A stretch of DNA of 64,000 nt from Gammaproteobacteria bacterium (GTDB taxonomy: Bacteria > Pseudomonadota > Gammaproteobacteria > Chromatiales > Chromatiaceae), in the NCBI GenBank assembly GCA_009928645.1, contig SACH01000003.1, positions 1 through 64,000 of the forward strand. Reading direction: 5' to 3'. The position numbers and the translations under genes are program-made. Every line of letters starts with the position of its first letter. Position 1 is the stretch's first letter. Positions 19,651 through 32,787 of this stretch are shown in pieces. The notes under the pieces are model-generated. The model did no database searches and was not told the DNA's origin. It worked only from the letters and a program-made list of their open reading frames with translations.

Positions 19651-21048
19651 ATGCCTTTTATCCCCCACACCTCCGATCAGGTGGCGGCCATGCTGGCCGC
19701 CATCGGGGTCGCGGACCTCGATGACCTCTTCGATGAAATTCCCGCCGAGTTACAGACGGGGGAGCTGACGGCGATCCCGGCAGCCCTGCCCGAGATGGAC
19801 GTCGCCCGGCTGATGGCCAGCCGGGCGCGGTTGGATGGCCAACCCCTGTGCTTCATCGGCGCCGGGGCCTATGACCATCACATCCCGGCGGTGGTCTGGC
19901 AGTTGTTGTCCCGCGGCGAACTCTACAGCGCCTATACCCCCTATCAGGCCGAGGCCAGCCAGGGCACCCTGCAGATCCTCTACGAATTCCAGTCCATGAT
20001 GACGGCTCTGACCGCCCTGGACGTCTCCAACGCCTCCCTCTACGACGGTGCCTCGGCCCTGGCGGAGGCCATCCTCATGGCGGTGCGCTCCAGCCGTCAT
20101 GGCAAGGTGCGGCGGGTCCTGGTGCCGCGGAATCTCCACCCCCGCTACCGGGCCGTCGTGCACACGATCGTCGCCCAGCAGGACATCGACCTGGTGGAGG
20201 TGCCCTTCGACCCCAGGGGTGGACACCTGACCCGGGCGGCCCTGGAGCCCTTGGCCAGCGAACCCTTTGCTGCCCTGGTGATCCCCCAGCCCAATTTTTT
20301 CGGCGTCCTGGAGGAGGTCGATGAACTGACCGATTGGGCCCAGGCCCAGGGGGCCCTGGTCATTGGTGTCGTCAATCCCCTGGCGCTCGCCCTGCTGTCA
20401 CCCCCCGGTGAATGGGGGAGCCGGGGCGCGGACATCGCCTGTGGCGAGGCCCAGCCCTTCGGCATGCCCCTTGCCTCCGGCGGCCCCTATGCCGGTTTCC
20501 TGTGCTGCAAGCAGGCGCTGATGCGCCAGTTGCCGGGGCGTATCGCCGGCCGCACCCAGGACCTGGACGGCAAAATCGGCTATACCCTGACCCTTCAGGC
20601 CCGGGAGCAGCACATCCGCCGGTCCCGTGCCACTTCCAATATCTGCACCAACCAGGGCCTGCTGGTCAACGCCGCCACTATCCACCTGGCCCTGCTGGGA
20701 GCGGAGGGGCTGGCGCGGGTCGCCGCCGCCTGTCATGCCCATACCCGCCACCTGATCGAACGCTTGCAAGAGACGCCGGGTGTGGTGCCCTGCTTCGACC
20801 GCCCGGTGTTCCACGAGCAGGCCCTGCGCCTGCCCGCGCCCGCGGGGGATGTGCTACGCTCCCTCGCCGCGCACAACATCCTGGGGGGTTACGACCTGAG
20901 CGCCGATTATCCGGAGCTGGACCCGGCAATCCTGGTCTGCGCGACCGAGCTGCGCACGGCGGAGGATATCGAGGCCTATGCCTCCAAGCTGGCTCGCGTC
21001 ATCGCCACCCGCAGTCAGGCCCGCTGCCCGGTGGAGCCCAAGCTGTAA
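19651..21048 (+). CDS. gcvPA: Glycine dehydrogenase (decarboxylating) subunit 1
   Basis: [31 protein letters not shown]...[18 protein letters not shown]. Confidence 0.97.
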   Translation: MPFIPHTSDQVAAMLAAIGVADLDDLFDEIPAELQTGELTAIPAALPEMDVARLMASRARLDGQPLCFIGAGAYDHHIPAVVWQLLSRGELYSAYTPYQAEASQGTLQILYEFQSMMTALTALDVSNASLYDGASALAEAILMAVRSSRHGKVRRVLVPRNLHPRYRAVVHTIVAQQDIDLVEVPFDPRGGHLTRAALEPLASEPFAALVIPQPNFFGVLEEVDELTDWAQAQGALVIGVVNPLALALLSPPGEWGSRGADIACGEAQPFGMPLASGGPYAGFLCCKQALMRQLPGRIAGRTQDLDGKIGYTLTLQAREQHIRRSRATSNICTNQGLLVNAATIHLALLGAEGLARVAAACHAHTRHLIERLQETPGVVPCFDRPVFHEQALRLPAPAGDVLRSLAAHNILGGYDLSADYPELDPAILVCATELRTAEDIEAYASKLARVIATRSQARCPVEPKL

Positions 21049-21241
21049 TCTCATGGGCTGGGAGAACAACCTCTAACGCGTTGACCAACCCGCCCAAGCA
21101 ATAGCTCTGTCCCCCATCGAGTAGTACCCCAGTTGCCCTATCGCCCACCCAGCCCCCGGTCGCCTAACCGCCGATCATCACCCGTTGCTGAACACCTTAC
21201 CTGCCACTTCACCCCATCACCCTGATTTAAGGAGTCTCTTC

Positions 21242-21748
21242 ATGGCCCAGACCGCCCTGCAAGGTAATCCCGTTCAACTCTCTGGCGACCTGCCGGCCGT
21301 TGGCAGCACCGCCCCGGACTTCTCCCTGACCGCTGGTGATTTGTCCGACGTTTCTCTGGCCACCTACGCCGGCAAGAAGAAGTTGCTCAACATCGTCCCC
21401 AGCCTGGACACCGGGGTCTGCGCCGCCTCCACCCGGAAGTTCAATGAGACCATGGCCGGGCGCGACGACGCCGTCGCCCTGGTCATCTCCGCCGACCTGC
21501 CCTTCGCCTCCGGCCGTTTCTGCAGCGCCGAGGGCATCACCAATGTCATCAACCTGTCCATGATGCGCTCCCGCAATTTCGCCAAGGACTACGGGGTGCT
21601 GATCGTCGATAGCCCCCTGGCTGGCATCACCGCCCGCGCCGTGGTCGTCCTGGACGCCGACAATCGGGTGGTCTACACCCAACTGGTGCCCGAGATCACC
21701 CAGGAACCGGATTACGCCGCCGCCATGGCCGCCCTGGCCGGTAGCTAG
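21242..21748 (+). CDS. tpx: Thiol peroxidase Tpx
   Basis: [22 protein letters not shown]...[15 protein letters not shown]; atypical two-Cys peroxiredoxin. Confidence 0.96.
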   Translation: MAQTALQGNPVQLSGDLPAVGSTAPDFSLTAGDLSDVSLATYAGKKKLLNIVPSLDTGVCAASTRKFNETMAGRDDAVALVISADLPFASGRFCSAEGITNVINLSMMRSRNFAKDYGVLIVDSPLAGITARAVVVLDADNRVVYTQLVPEITQEPDYAAAMAALAGS

Positions 21749-21754
21749 CCGCAG

Positions 21755-23275
21755 ATGCTGATCTTCGAAGAATCCCGTCCCGGCCGCCGCGCCAGCGCCC
21801 AGGCCCCCCTGACCCGCCCCGAGGTGACCGGCCTGCCCGCGCACCTCTGCCGCCGTCAGGCTCCCGCCCTGCCGGAGGTTGGCGAACTGCAGGCGCTACG
21901 CCATTATACCCGGCTGTCGCAGAAGAACTTTTCCATCGACACCCATTTCTACCCCCTGGGCTCCTGTACCATGAAGTACAACCCCAGGGCCTGTCACAGC
22001 CTGGCCTCCCTGCCCGGCTTTCTGGGGCGTCATCCCCTCTCCCCGCCGAGTCACAGCCAGGGCCTCCTGGCCTGCCTCTACGAGTTGCAGGAGATCCTCG
22101 CCGCGGTCACGGGCATGCACGCCGTCTCCTTGGCCCCGGCCGCCGGCGCCCAGGGCGAGTTCGCCGGCGTAGCCATGATTCGCGCCTACCACCAGGCCCG
22201 CGGTGACCTGGCGCGCCGGGAAATCCTGGTCCCCGATGCCGCCCACGGCACCAATCCGGCGACCGCCGCCATGTGCGGCTTTCAGGTGCGCGAGATTCCC
22301 ACCGGTCCGAATGGCGACCTGGACCTGACGGCCCTCTCCACCGCCCTGGGTCCCCAGACCGCCGGCATCATGCTCACCAATCCCAGCACCATCGGCGTTT
22401 TCGAGCGGGGCATCCAGGCGGTGGCGGAGGCGGTCCACCAGGTCGGCGGGCTGCTCTATTACGACGGCGCCAACCTTAACGCCATCCTCGGCAAGGTCCG
22501 TCCGGGCGACATGGGCTTCGACGTCATCCACATGAACCTGCACAAGACCTTCGCCACCCCCCACGGTGGCGGCGGTCCTGGGGCCGGTCCGGTGGGCGTC
22601 GCCGCCCGGCTGGAACCGTTTCTGCCCCTGCCCCTGGTGGCCCGGGAAGGGACGGACTACCGCTGGCTGGAAGAGGCAGACCGTCCCCAGAGCATCGGGC
22701 GCCTCACCGCCTTTGGCGGCAACATGGGCATCCTGCTGCGGGCCTACATCTACGCCCGTCTGGTGGGGCGGGAGGGGATGAAGCGGATCGCCGAGTACTC
22801 CACCCTCAACGCCAATTACCTCTTCCAGCGCTTGGTGGAGGCCGGGTTCGAGCCGGCCTACGGCCAGCGTCGCGCCAGTCACGAGTTCATCCTTACCCTG
22901 CGCCGGGAGACCAAGGAACTGGGCGTCAACGCCATGGATATCGCCAAGCGCTTGCTGGACTACGGTTTTCACGCCCCCACCACCTATTTTCCCCTGCTGG
23001 TCCCGGAGTGCCTGCTCATCGAGCCCACGGAGACCGAGACCCCGGAGGAACTGGATCGTTTCGTCGCCGCCCTGACCGCCATCCGCGCCGAGGCGCACAG
23101 CGATCCGGAACTGGTCAAGGGCGCCCCCCACACCCTGCCGGTGCGGCGGCTCGACGATGTCCGCGCCGCCCGGGAGCCGGACCTGGCCTGGCGACCCGCG
23201 AAAGACTCAGGCCCAAGTTCAGCCACCGGTTCCGGTTCCAGCTCGGGCTCCGGCACGGCCAAGGCCGATGCCTGA
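21755..23275 (+). CDS. gcvPB: Glycine dehydrogenase (decarboxylating) subunit 2, Ser/Gly-rich tail
   Basis: [32 protein letters not shown] site [22 protein letters not shown]. Confidence 0.97.
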   Translation: MLIFEESRPGRRASAQAPLTRPEVTGLPAHLCRRQAPALPEVGELQALRHYTRLSQKNFSIDTHFYPLGSCTMKYNPRACHSLASLPGFLGRHPLSPPSHSQGLLACLYELQEILAAVTGMHAVSLAPAAGAQGEFAGVAMIRAYHQARGDLARREILVPDAAHGTNPATAAMCGFQVREIPTGPNGDLDLTALSTALGPQTAGIMLTNPSTIGVFERGIQAVAEAVHQVGGLLYYDGANLNAILGKVRPGDMGFDVIHMNLHKTFATPHGGGGPGAGPVGVAARLEPFLPLPLVAREGTDYRWLEEADRPQSIGRLTAFGGNMGILLRAYIYARLVGREGMKRIAEYSTLNANYLFQRLVEAGFEPAYGQRRASHEFILTLRRETKELGVNAMDIAKRLLDYGFHAPTTYFPLLVPECLLIEPTETETPEELDRFVAALTAIRAEAHSDPELVKGAPHTLPVRRLDDVRAAREPDLAWRPAKDSGPSSATGSGSSSGSGTAKADA

Positions 23276-23358
23276 AGCACGGCGCCGGCCCAGACCCTGG
23301 CCCAGGTCCAGGCCAGCATGGGGCGCGAGCGGCGTCGCCCGGGGAGGAAACCGGCGCG

Positions 23359-23730
23359 ATGGCTAACCAGAACGCCAAAGGCTTGCGGCGCCTGGTCAAT
23401 GCCTGGCACTTTTCCCAGGCGGGTTTCCGTGCCGCCTACCGGCACGAAGAGGCCTTCCGCCAGGAGGTCTGGGCTCTGCTGGTGTTGCTACCCCTGGGCC
23501 TCTGGCTGGGGGAATCGCCGGTGGAGCGTGCCCTGCTGGTGGGAAGCCTGCTGCAGGTGCCGATCGTCGAGTTGCTCAACTCGGCCATCGAAACCAACGT
23601 CGACCGGGTCGGCCTGGAGCGCCACGAGCTCTCCGGGCGCGCCAAGGACATCGCCTCGGCGGCGGTCTTGCTGGTCATCGTCTTCGCGACCAGTGTCTGG
23701 GCCCTGGTGCTGTTGCCCAAGTGGTTATGA
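23359..23730 (+). CDS. dgkA: Diacylglycerol kinase
   Basis: ALRHEEAFRQE-type N-terminus, VELLNSAIETNVDRV motif, three TM segments. Confidence 0.94.
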   Translation: MANQNAKGLRRLVNAWHFSQAGFRAAYRHEEAFRQEVWALLVLLPLGLWLGESPVERALLVGSLLQVPIVELLNSAIETNVDRVGLERHELSGRAKDIASAAVLLVIVFATSVWALVLLPKWL

Positions 23731-23879
23731 GGTGGTGAAATCCAGGGGATGAACATCCCTAAAAAGCGCTGAAGAGTTTCCCCGGGAATGGATGGATCGA
23801 TGGATCGCCCCACCATTGAGCTGAACAAGTAGCCAAATTCGCACCTTACCACGCATCAAAATAATAAAGCACTAAAACG

Positions 23880-23907
23880 AAAAGCCCCGCGAGCGGGGCT
23901 TTTTTGC
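23880..23907. terminator. Rho-independent bidirectional terminator
   Basis: aaaagccccgcgagcggggctttttt: GC stem flanked by A-run and T-run, between convergent dgkA(+) and groEL(-). Confidence 0.93.
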
Positions 23908-23950
23908 GCTTGGCGTGGCTGAAGCCCCGAAGGGCTCCAGGACCGGCGTC

Positions 23951-25609
<1,659 letters not shown>

Positions 25610-25656
25610 TCAAGTGATTCGATGCTATTCCGGATCGGATGGTCTAAGGTCGACCC

Positions 25657-25944
25657 TTATTCGATGACACCCATGATGTCGTCCTCGCGCATGACAAGGT
25701 AGTCCTCGCCGTCGAGTTTGACCTCGGTGCCGGAATACTTACCAAACAGGATGCGGTCACCGACCTTGACCTCCAGGGCGCGGACCTGGCCGTTGTCCAG
25801 GGGCTTGCCCTGCCCGACGGCGATGATCTTGCCCTGGATCGGCTTCTCGGTGGCGGAATCGGGGATGACGATACCGCCGGCGGAGGTGCGCTCCTCTTCC
25901 ATACGGCGAACTACGACGCGGTCGTGTAGGGGACGAATGTTCAT
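25657..25944 (-). CDS. groES: Co-chaperonin GroES
   Basis: [35 protein letters not shown]. Confidence 0.98.
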   Translation of the reverse strand: MNIRPLHDRVVVRRMEEERTSAGGIVIPDSATEKPIQGKIIAVGQGKPLDNGQVRALEVKVGDRILFGKYSGTEVKLDGEDYLVMREDDIMGVIE

Positions 25945-26053
25945 CGAGAACCTTCTCCTGAATGGGACTGATGGGATGGGATGAAAATTGGTTGACCGCC
26001 GGGGGCTAAGGACCCGCTGCAGACGGGCGGTCAAGTGGTAGGGTGTCGTCTTG

Positions 26054-26080
26054 TTAGCACTCACCCTCGGCGAGTGCTAA
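26054..26080. promoter_or_regulatory. CIRCE element (HrcA operator)
   Basis: TTAGCACTC-accctcggc-GAGTGCTAA: perfect 9-bp inverted repeat with 9-bp spacer, ~110 bp upstream of groES. Confidence 0.97.
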
Positions 26081-26307
26081 TGATAGGGGCTCACCCGGGT
26101 CTGTCAAGAGCGAAAGGGCATAAGGTAAGCGGCACCGAAACCCCGGCCGGCGGTCAGACCCATGGGGCGGCGGGAGATCGGGCGGGTGGGTCGGGAGAAA
26201 GCGGGTGCTTGGGGAGAGGAGGAAATCGGGTGCAGGGTCTTCTGGGGCGTGGCTGGCCCCCTCATGACAATTAGGACAGTGAGCAGCAGACCGATGAGCA
26301 GTGCTCC

Positions 26308-26808
26308 TCAGTCAGGCTCGCGACGATAGTCGCCCTCGATCACCCGGGTGCCGGCCGCAGTTGCCTGACCAGGCCCCGGCGGCAGAACTGCGACATAACG
26401 CCGGATGAGATGCTGACGGAGCGGCGGGATCAGCAACAGAAAGCCGATGAGGTCGGTAACAAATCCTGGCAACAGCAGAAAGAGCCCGGCAATCAGCAGT
26501 AAGGCGCCATCCAGGACGGCCAGGGCCGGCGGCTCGCCCTGATCCTTGACCTGGCGCACCCGGGCCAGGACGGTAAAACCCTGGCGACGGACCAGGTAGC
26601 CGCCCAGGGCCGCGGTGAAGAGACTGATGCCGATGGTGGGCAGGACACCGATCTCGGTGCCCACCTGAATAAGGAAATAGAGTTCGACGAGCGGAACGCC
26701 AACCAGCACCAACAGAAACAGGATCACGCGGATCACCCCTATAATGGCCACAATTCTCGGGGCAGGCCGGTTGGCGAGCGCCACGGCTTGCCACCCCGGC
26801 TTCCGCAC
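26308..26808 (-). CDS. fxsA: FxsA family membrane protein
   Basis: VPLVELYFLIQVGTEIGVLPTIGISLFTAALGGYLVRRQG...PGFVTDLIGFLLLIPP; typical neighbour of groESL. Start may be internal. Confidence 0.9.
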   Translation of the reverse strand: MRKPGWQAVALANRPAPRIVAIIGVIRVILFLLVLVGVPLVELYFLIQVGTEIGVLPTIGISLFTAALGGYLVRRQGFTVLARVRQVKDQGEPPALAVLDGALLLIAGLFLLLPGFVTDLIGFLLLIPPLRQHLIRRYVAVLPPGPGQATAAGTRVIEGDYRREPD

Positions 26809-26821
26809 AGGTTACCAGAGC

Positions 26822-27166
26822 ATGACCGTCAATGCCCCTCCCGCCCCCCTGCTCCTGGCCTTTTGCACTGCGCCTGACCTGGAGACGGCCGACCACCTCG
26901 GAACCCGCCTGGTGGAAGAGGGCCTGGCGGCCTGCGTCAACCTGCTGCCCGGCATCCGGTCCCTCTATCGCTGGCAGGGCAGACTGCAGCGTGACGCAGA
27001 GGTCCTGCTGCTGATCAAGACCCGGGAGGTCCTCTTCCCCGCCCTGGCCTCGCGCCTGCGTGAGTTGCATCCCTACGAACTCCCGGAGATCATTGCCTGC
27101 CCGATCAGTCAGGGCCTGCCCGACTATCTTAATTGGGTCATCACATGCACCTCTCCCACCTCCTGA
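26822..27166 (+). CDS. cutA: Divalent-cation tolerance protein CutA
   Basis: LVEEGLAACVNLLPGIRSLYRWQG...LIKTR...LHPYELPEIIACPI. Confidence 0.96.
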   Translation: MTVNAPPAPLLLAFCTAPDLETADHLGTRLVEEGLAACVNLLPGIRSLYRWQGRLQRDAEVLLLIKTREVLFPALASRLRELHPYELPEIIACPISQGLPDYLNWVITCTSPTS

Positions 27167-29661
27167 ATCCATCGCTCACTGGTCTGCTCCTCCTCCTGAT
27201 CTCGCTGGCTGGGAGTCCCGCCTGGGCCGAGGAGGAATTTTTAACGCCTGAACAGGCCTTTCCCCTGGTAGCGGAGGCCGAGGGGCCCGATCAGGTGGTC
27301 CTGAACTGGTCAGTGGCGGCGGGCTATTACCTTTATCGCAATAAGTTTCGCTTTCGCAGCCTGACCACTGGCATTCGCCCCGGCGAGGCAGATATACCTC
27401 CGGGAGAATCCCGCCACGACGAATTCTTTGGCGAGGTCAAGATCCTGCGCGGCGCGATCGAGGTCTGGCTGCCGATCGAACGGAGCCCGGACAGCGGTGA
27501 GCGCCTGGACCTGGAGGTGAGTTCCCAGGGCTGCGCCGACGCCGGCTTCTGCTACCCACCCCATCGCCAGACCCTGGCCATCGCCTTACCTCCCCCGGCC
27601 GTCGTTCCTGACGCCTCAGCCGCGAAAAGAACCTTCGTGGCGGGTGATCCCACCGCCGCGGGTAATACCTCCGCGGCGGGAAAGACCTCCGCCCCACCGG
27701 CCAGCTCGCCGACTGCCCTACCCACCGCATCACCGGCAAGCTCACCGGCCGCTTCTTCGCCGTCAGCCGCATCGCCAAGTAGCAGCAAGGCGGGGATAGC
27801 TCAGTCCCTGGGTCTGGGTCAGGGGGCGGGAGGTGACGATCAGCGTCTGTTACCCGCCGAGGAGGCCTTTCGCCTGGCCATCGAACCCCTCGCCCCCGAT
27901 CGTCTGCGTCTGCGCTGGACCATCGCCCCTGGGACCTTCCTCTACCGCGACAAACTGGCGCTGAAGTTGGAAGACCCCGCCGGTGCCACCATGGGCGAGG
28001 TCAACTGGCCAGAGGCGGAACTGGTAGCAAACGCCGTCCGGCCGGATGGCAGCCTGGGTGATGTCCACCTCTACCGGGAGGACCTTGAGGTGGAGGTGCC
28101 CATCGCCGGGCTCCCGGCCGATGCGGTGACCCAGGCCCAGGCCATCGCCCTGACCGCCAGTTTTCAGGGCTGTGCCGACATTGGCGTCTGTTATCCCCCA
28201 CAAAGGACCCGGATTGAATTGAGCATGCCGGCGACGCAATCAGATGCGGTTCAGTTTGGTGCTCCTCAGGCCAGCCCCTCCGTCATCGTCAGCCCAGCCC
28301 CCGCGCCGGCGCCGGCATCAGCGGTATCCTTGGAGCCACCCCGGAGCGAGCAGGACCGGATTGCCGCCACCCTGGCCAGTGGCAGCCTGTGGGGGACCCT
28401 GGGCCTCTTTTTTGGCTTCGGCCTCCTCCTGGCCCTCACCCCCTGCGTCTTCCCCATGATCCCCATCCTCTCCGGGATCATCGCCGGCCATGGCCCGGGG
28501 ATCTCCACCCGCAAGGCCTTCTGGATGTCCCTGACCTACGTCCTGGCCATGTCCCTGACCTACGCCCTCGCCGGCCTGTTGGCGGGCCTGGGCGGGGCCA
28601 ACCTCCAGGCGGCCTTCCAGGACCCCTGGATCCTCAGCTTCTTCGCCCTGGTCTTCGTCGCCCTGGCCCTGTCCATGTTCGGCTTCTATGACCTGCAACT
28701 GCCTTCCGGACTCCAGACCCGAATCGCCGCCTTCAGCCAGCGCCAGCAGGGGGGGCATCTGATCGGTGTCGCCATCATGGGCGCCCTGTCCGCCCTGATC
28801 GTCGGGCCCTGCGTGGCCCCGCCCCTGGCCGGCGCCCTGATCTTCATCAGCCAGACCGGCGACGCCTTGCTCGGTTTTGCTGCCCTCTTCGCCCTGGGCT
28901 TGGGGATGGGCGCCCCGCTGCTGGCCATCGGCACTTCGGCGGGCAAGCTGCTGCCCCGGGCGGGGGTGTGGATGGAGGCGGTCAAGGCGGTCTTCGGCGT
29001 CGCCCTGCTAGGGGTCGCCATCCTGCTCCTGGAACGGATCCTGCCGCCCGCCGTCAGCCTGCTGCTCTGGGGGGGCCTGCTGATCTGCTCGGCCATCTAC
29101 CTCGGGGCCATCACCCATCTGCCCCCCGACGCCAGTGGCTGGCGCAAGCTATGGCAGGGTCTGGGGCTGGTCATGCTGGTCTACGGCGCCCTGATGCTGG
29201 TGGGGGCCGCGGCGGGTGGTAAGGACACCCTCCAGCCGTTGCGCGGCCTCAACCTGGGCCTGGGGACCGGTGGTCCCGCCGGCGCGCCGCAGGGGGTCCA
29301 GTTCAAGGCCATCAAGGGTCCGGCGGGGCTGGAGCGGGAATTGGCGGCGGCGCGGAGCGGTGGCCGCCCCGTGCTGCTGGACTTCTATGCCGACTGGTGC
29401 GTCTCCTGTAAGGAAATGGAGCGTTATACCTTCTCTGACGCGGCCGTTGCCGCTGAAATGGCCCGCTTCGTGCTGCTCAAAGCCGATGTCACGGCGAACG
29501 ATGCGGAGGATCAGGCCCTGATGCAGGGGCGGTTCGGGATCCCCGGTCCTCCGGCCATGCTCTTCTTCGATGACCGGGGCCAGGAACGCCGGGATCACCG
29601 CATCGTCGGCTTCATGCCAGCAGCGGAGTTCGCCGCCCATCTGCGAGGCCTGCTGCCTTGA
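27145..29661 (+). CDS. dsbD: Thiol:disulfide interchange protein DsbD with duplicated N-terminal alpha domain
   Basis: Central CcdA-like TM domain (LTPCVFPMIPILSGI), C-terminal thioredoxin domain (FYADWCVSCKEME), two DsbD-alpha-like domains at the N-terminus. Confidence 0.95.
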   Translation: MHLSHLLNPSLTGLLLLLISLAGSPAWAEEEFLTPEQAFPLVAEAEGPDQVVLNWSVAAGYYLYRNKFRFRSLTTGIRPGEADIPPGESRHDEFFGEVKILRGAIEVWLPIERSPDSGERLDLEVSSQGCADAGFCYPPHRQTLAIALPPPAVVPDASAAKRTFVAGDPTAAGNTSAAGKTSAPPASSPTALPTASPASSPAASSPSAASPSSSKAGIAQSLGLGQGAGGDDQRLLPAEEAFRLAIEPLAPDRLRLRWTIAPGTFLYRDKLALKLEDPAGATMGEVNWPEAELVANAVRPDGSLGDVHLYREDLEVEVPIAGLPADAVTQAQAIALTASFQGCADIGVCYPPQRTRIELSMPATQSDAVQFGAPQASPSVIVSPAPAPAPASAVSLEPPRSEQDRIAATLASGSLWGTLGLFFGFGLLLALTPCVFPMIPILSGIIAGHGPGISTRKAFWMSLTYVLAMSLTYALAGLLAGLGGANLQAAFQDPWILSFFALVFVALALSMFGFYDLQLPSGLQTRIAAFSQRQQGGHLIGVAIMGALSALIVGPCVAPPLAGALIFISQTGDALLGFAALFALGLGMGAPLLAIGTSAGKLLPRAGVWMEAVKAVFGVALLGVAILLLERILPPAVSLLLWGGLLICSAIYLGAITHLPPDASGWRKLWQGLGLVMLVYGALMLVGAAAGGKDTLQPLRGLNLGLGTGGPAGAPQGVQFKAIKGPAGLERELAAARSGGRPVLLDFYADWCVSCKEMERYTFSDAAVAAEMARFVLLKADVTANDAEDQALMQGRFGIPGPPAMLFFDDRGQERRDHRIVGFMPAAEFAAHLRGLLP

Positions 29662-30239
29662 GGGCCGGCAAGGCGATCCTGGCCACCCTCCTGGCGGGGG
29701 CCATCAGCATCCTGATCGCCATCTTTGGGCAGCCCTGGCTGGGGGATAGCAAGCCCCTCAGCCTGCAATTTCCCGATTTACGCCAGGCGACCACGAACCG
29801 GCTCGCGGAACTGCCCGACTTCAGTCTGCCCACGCTAGCGGGAGAGGAAATCAATAGCACCACCTGGGCAGGCAAGGTTCTGGTCTTGCACTTCTGGGCC
29901 AGTTGGTGTCAGCCCTGCCAGCGCGACCTACGCCTCCTCCAGGCGACCCAGGGGGTCAGCGATCAGTTGCAGGTGGTCGGCATCGCCATCGACACGCCCG
30001 CCGAGGTGACGGCTTACCTGACCCAGAACCCTGTCAACTATCCGATTCTGCTCGGCGGCGGCGAGGCGGTGGAATTGTCCCGCCGCCTGGGTAACCGCCT
30101 GCAAGGCCTGCCGTTCACCGTGATCTTCGATCACCGGGGCCGGCGGGTTCACGATCACTTCGGCGAACTCACGCAAAGTGCCCTAGGCGACTGGTTGCCG
30201 CCGCTGATTACCCAGGCCGCCCAGGATCGTACCCATTAG
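29658..30239 (+). CDS. TlpA-like membrane-anchored thioredoxin-family protein
   Basis: [17 protein letters not shown] redox motif; N-terminal TM; TTG start overlapping the dsbD stop. Confidence 0.9.
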   Translation: MRAGKAILATLLAGAISILIAIFGQPWLGDSKPLSLQFPDLRQATTNRLAELPDFSLPTLAGEEINSTTWAGKVLVLHFWASWCQPCQRDLRLLQATQGVSDQLQVVGIAIDTPAEVTAYLTQNPVNYPILLGGGEAVELSRRLGNRLQGLPFTVIFDHRGRRVHDHFGELTQSALGDWLPPLITQAAQDRTH

Positions 30240-30364
30240 CACGGAACTGGACAGCATCCCGGGGAATCCGCACAATCCGCCCCTTCGGAGCCCGGAGTCA
30301 TACCCGGGTCTGGCCGCAAGCGACCAAGCTCGGTGTTCCTCCCCGCTCTGGCAAAGACTTCTCC

Positions 30365-30820
30365 ATGGCAGCCATCCTTGTCCTCAACGGTCCCAACCTG
30401 AATCTGCTCGGTGTCCGGGAACCCGGCCACTACGGTCATGTCACCCTGGCTGGTATCGAGGGCCGTCTGTGCCGTCTGGCCAATGACCTGGGTCTGACCC
30501 TCAGCTTCCGCCAGAGCAACGCCGAGCACGAACTGATCGAGGCCATCCACCAGGCCCCAGCCCAAGGCGTGGCCTTTATCCTTTTCAATCCGGCGGCCTT
30601 CACCCACACCAGTATCGCCTTGCGCGACGCCCTGGCGGCGGTGGCCATTCCCTTCATCGAGGTGCACCTGTCCAACGTCCATGCCCGCGAATCCTTTCGG
30701 CGCCACTCCTATTTCTCGGACCTGGCGGTGGGCGTGATCAGCGGTCTGGGCGCGACGGGCTACGAGCTGGCCCTGCGCGCCGCCGCCGAGCGGCTGGCCC
30801 GGGACACCACCCCTGACTGA
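30365..30820 (+). CDS. aroQ: Type II 3-dehydroquinate dehydratase
   Basis: [17 protein letters not shown]...[16 protein letters not shown]...[11 protein letters not shown]. Confidence 0.97.
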   Translation: MAAILVLNGPNLNLLGVREPGHYGHVTLAGIEGRLCRLANDLGLTLSFRQSNAEHELIEAIHQAPAQGVAFILFNPAAFTHTSIALRDALAAVAIPFIEVHLSNVHARESFRRHSYFSDLAVGVISGLGATGYELALRAAAERLARDTTPD

Positions 30821-30832
30821 CAAGACACCCCC

Positions 30833-31300
30833 ATGGATATCCGCAAAGTCAAGAAACTCATCGAACTCCTGGAACAATCCGATATCGCGGAGATCGAGAT
30901 CCGCGAGGGCGAGGAATCGGTCCGCATCAGCCGCGCCAGCGCCACGGCCGCCCCCCTCTACATGCCGGCCGCCCCCCTGCCCGCGGCCGCGCCGGCCTCT
31001 ACCCCCGCCCTGTCAGCCCCGGAGTCCGCCAGAACCCCGGACAGTCCCGGCGCCGAGTTCCCCGAGGCCAGCCTGGTGCGTTCCCCCATGGTCGGCACCT
31101 TCTATCGCTCCCCCTCCCCCGGCAGCCGGGCCTTCGTCGACGAGGGGGACAGCGTCAAGGTCGGCGACACCCTCTGCATCATCGAGGCGATGAAGATCCT
31201 CAACCAGATCGAATGCGAGAAGGCCGGCACCATCAAACGCATCCTGGTGGAAAACGGCCAGCCCGTGGAATACAACGAGCCCCTGTTCGTCATCGAGTAG
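30833..31300 (+). CDS. accB: Acetyl-CoA carboxylase biotin carboxyl carrier protein
   Basis: [23 protein letters not shown]; biotinyl motif [13 protein letters not shown]. Confidence 0.98.
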   Translation: MDIRKVKKLIELLEQSDIAEIEIREGEESVRISRASATAAPLYMPAAPLPAAAPASTPALSAPESARTPDSPGAEFPEASLVRSPMVGTFYRSPSPGSRAFVDEGDSVKVGDTLCIIEAMKILNQIECEKAGTIKRILVENGQPVEYNEPLFVIE

Positions 31301-31421
31301 CCATCGCCTCTCCGGGTCCGAGCGGCCGCGCCCCCGTCCTGGGGCAGGCGAGCCTCTTGGCGAGCCCCCTTCCAGAGGTCCCCCACGGCATCGTCAGTGT
31401 TCTGACGCGGATCGCACCACC

Positions 31422-32762
31422 ATGATCGAGAAATTGCTCATCGCCAATCGCGGCGAAATCGCCCTGCGCATCCTGCGCGCCTGCCGCGAACTCGGCATCA
31501 AGACCGTTGCCGTGCACTCCGAGGCCGACCGGGAACTCAAGCATGTACTGCTGGCGGACGAAACGGTCTGCATCGGCCCGGCGCAGTCGGCAGGGAGTTA
31601 TCTCAACATCCCCGCTATCATCAGCGCCGCCGAGGTTACGGATACCGTTGCTATCCACCCGGGCTACGGCTTCCTGTCCGAGAACGCCGACTTCGCCGAG
31701 CGGGTGGAACGTAGCGGCTTCATCTTCGTCGGCCCCAGAGCCGAGACTATCCGCCTGATGGGGGACAAGGTCTCCGCCATCCGCGCCATGCAGGAGGCCG
31801 GGGTGCCCTGCGTCCCCGGCTCCGATGGTCCCCTGGACGATGACAAGAAGCGCACCCTGCGGCTGGCACGCGAGATCGGCTATCCGGTCATCATCAAGGC
31901 CTCCGGGGGGGGCGGCGGCCGCGGCATGCGGGTGGTCCATTCCGAGGCCACCCTGCTCAACGCCATCGCCCTGACCCGCGCCGAGGCCAGTGCCGCCTTC
32001 GGCAATCCCATGGTCTACATGGAGAAGTACCTGGAGAACCCGCGCCACGTCGAGTTCCAGCTCCTGGCCGACACCCAGGGCAACGCCATCCACCTCGGGG
32101 AGCGGGACTGCTCCATGCAGCGCCGGCACCAGAAAGTGGTGGAGGAGGCCCCGGCGCCGGGGATCACCGCGGAGCAGCGTGGCCGGATCGGTGAGCGCTG
32201 CGCCGAGGCCTGCCGACGCATCGGCTACCGGGGCGCCGGTACCTTCGAGTTCCTGTACGAGAACGGTGAGTTCTACTTCATCGAGATGAACACCCGGGTC
32301 CAGGTGGAGCACCCCGTGACCGAGATGATCACCGGGGTGGACATCGTCAAGGAGCAGATCCTCATCGCCTCCGGCGATCCCCTGCGCTATCGCCAGGAGG
32401 ATATCCAGATCCATGGCCATGCCATCGAGTGCCGCCTCAATGCCGAGCACCCCGAGACCTTCATCCCCAGCCCCGGGCGTATCGAGGAGTTTCACGCCCC
32501 TGGCGGGCCGGGTATCCGCATGGAGACCCACATCTACAGCGGCTACTATGTGCCGCCCTACTACGACTCCATGATCGGCAAGCTCATCGCCCATGGCGAG
32601 GACCGCCCCGCCGCCCTGGCCCGGATGAGCAATGCCCTGCGGGAAACGGTCATCGAGGGGATTCACACCAACCTTCCCCTGCAACGCCGCATCCTGACTG
32701 ACGCCGCCTTCCGCTCTGGGGGCATGAACATTCACTATCTGGAAAAAAAGCTGGGGCTCTGA
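31422..32762 (+). CDS. accC: Acetyl-CoA carboxylase biotin carboxylase subunit
   Basis: [36 protein letters not shown]. Confidence 0.99.
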   Translation: MIEKLLIANRGEIALRILRACRELGIKTVAVHSEADRELKHVLLADETVCIGPAQSAGSYLNIPAIISAAEVTDTVAIHPGYGFLSENADFAERVERSGFIFVGPRAETIRLMGDKVSAIRAMQEAGVPCVPGSDGPLDDDKKRTLRLAREIGYPVIIKASGGGGGRGMRVVHSEATLLNAIALTRAEASAAFGNPMVYMEKYLENPRHVEFQLLADTQGNAIHLGERDCSMQRRHQKVVEEAPAPGITAEQRGRIGERCAEACRRIGYRGAGTFEFLYENGEFYFIEMNTRVQVEHPVTEMITGVDIVKEQILIASGDPLRYRQEDIQIHGHAIECRLNAEHPETFIPSPGRIEEFHAPGGPGIRMETHIYSGYYVPPYYDSMIGKLIAHGEDRPAALARMSNALRETVIEGIHTNLPLQRRILTDAAFRSGGMNIHYLEKKLGL

Positions 32763-32787
32763 CCGACCCCGCCGCCGCCTACCTGAC

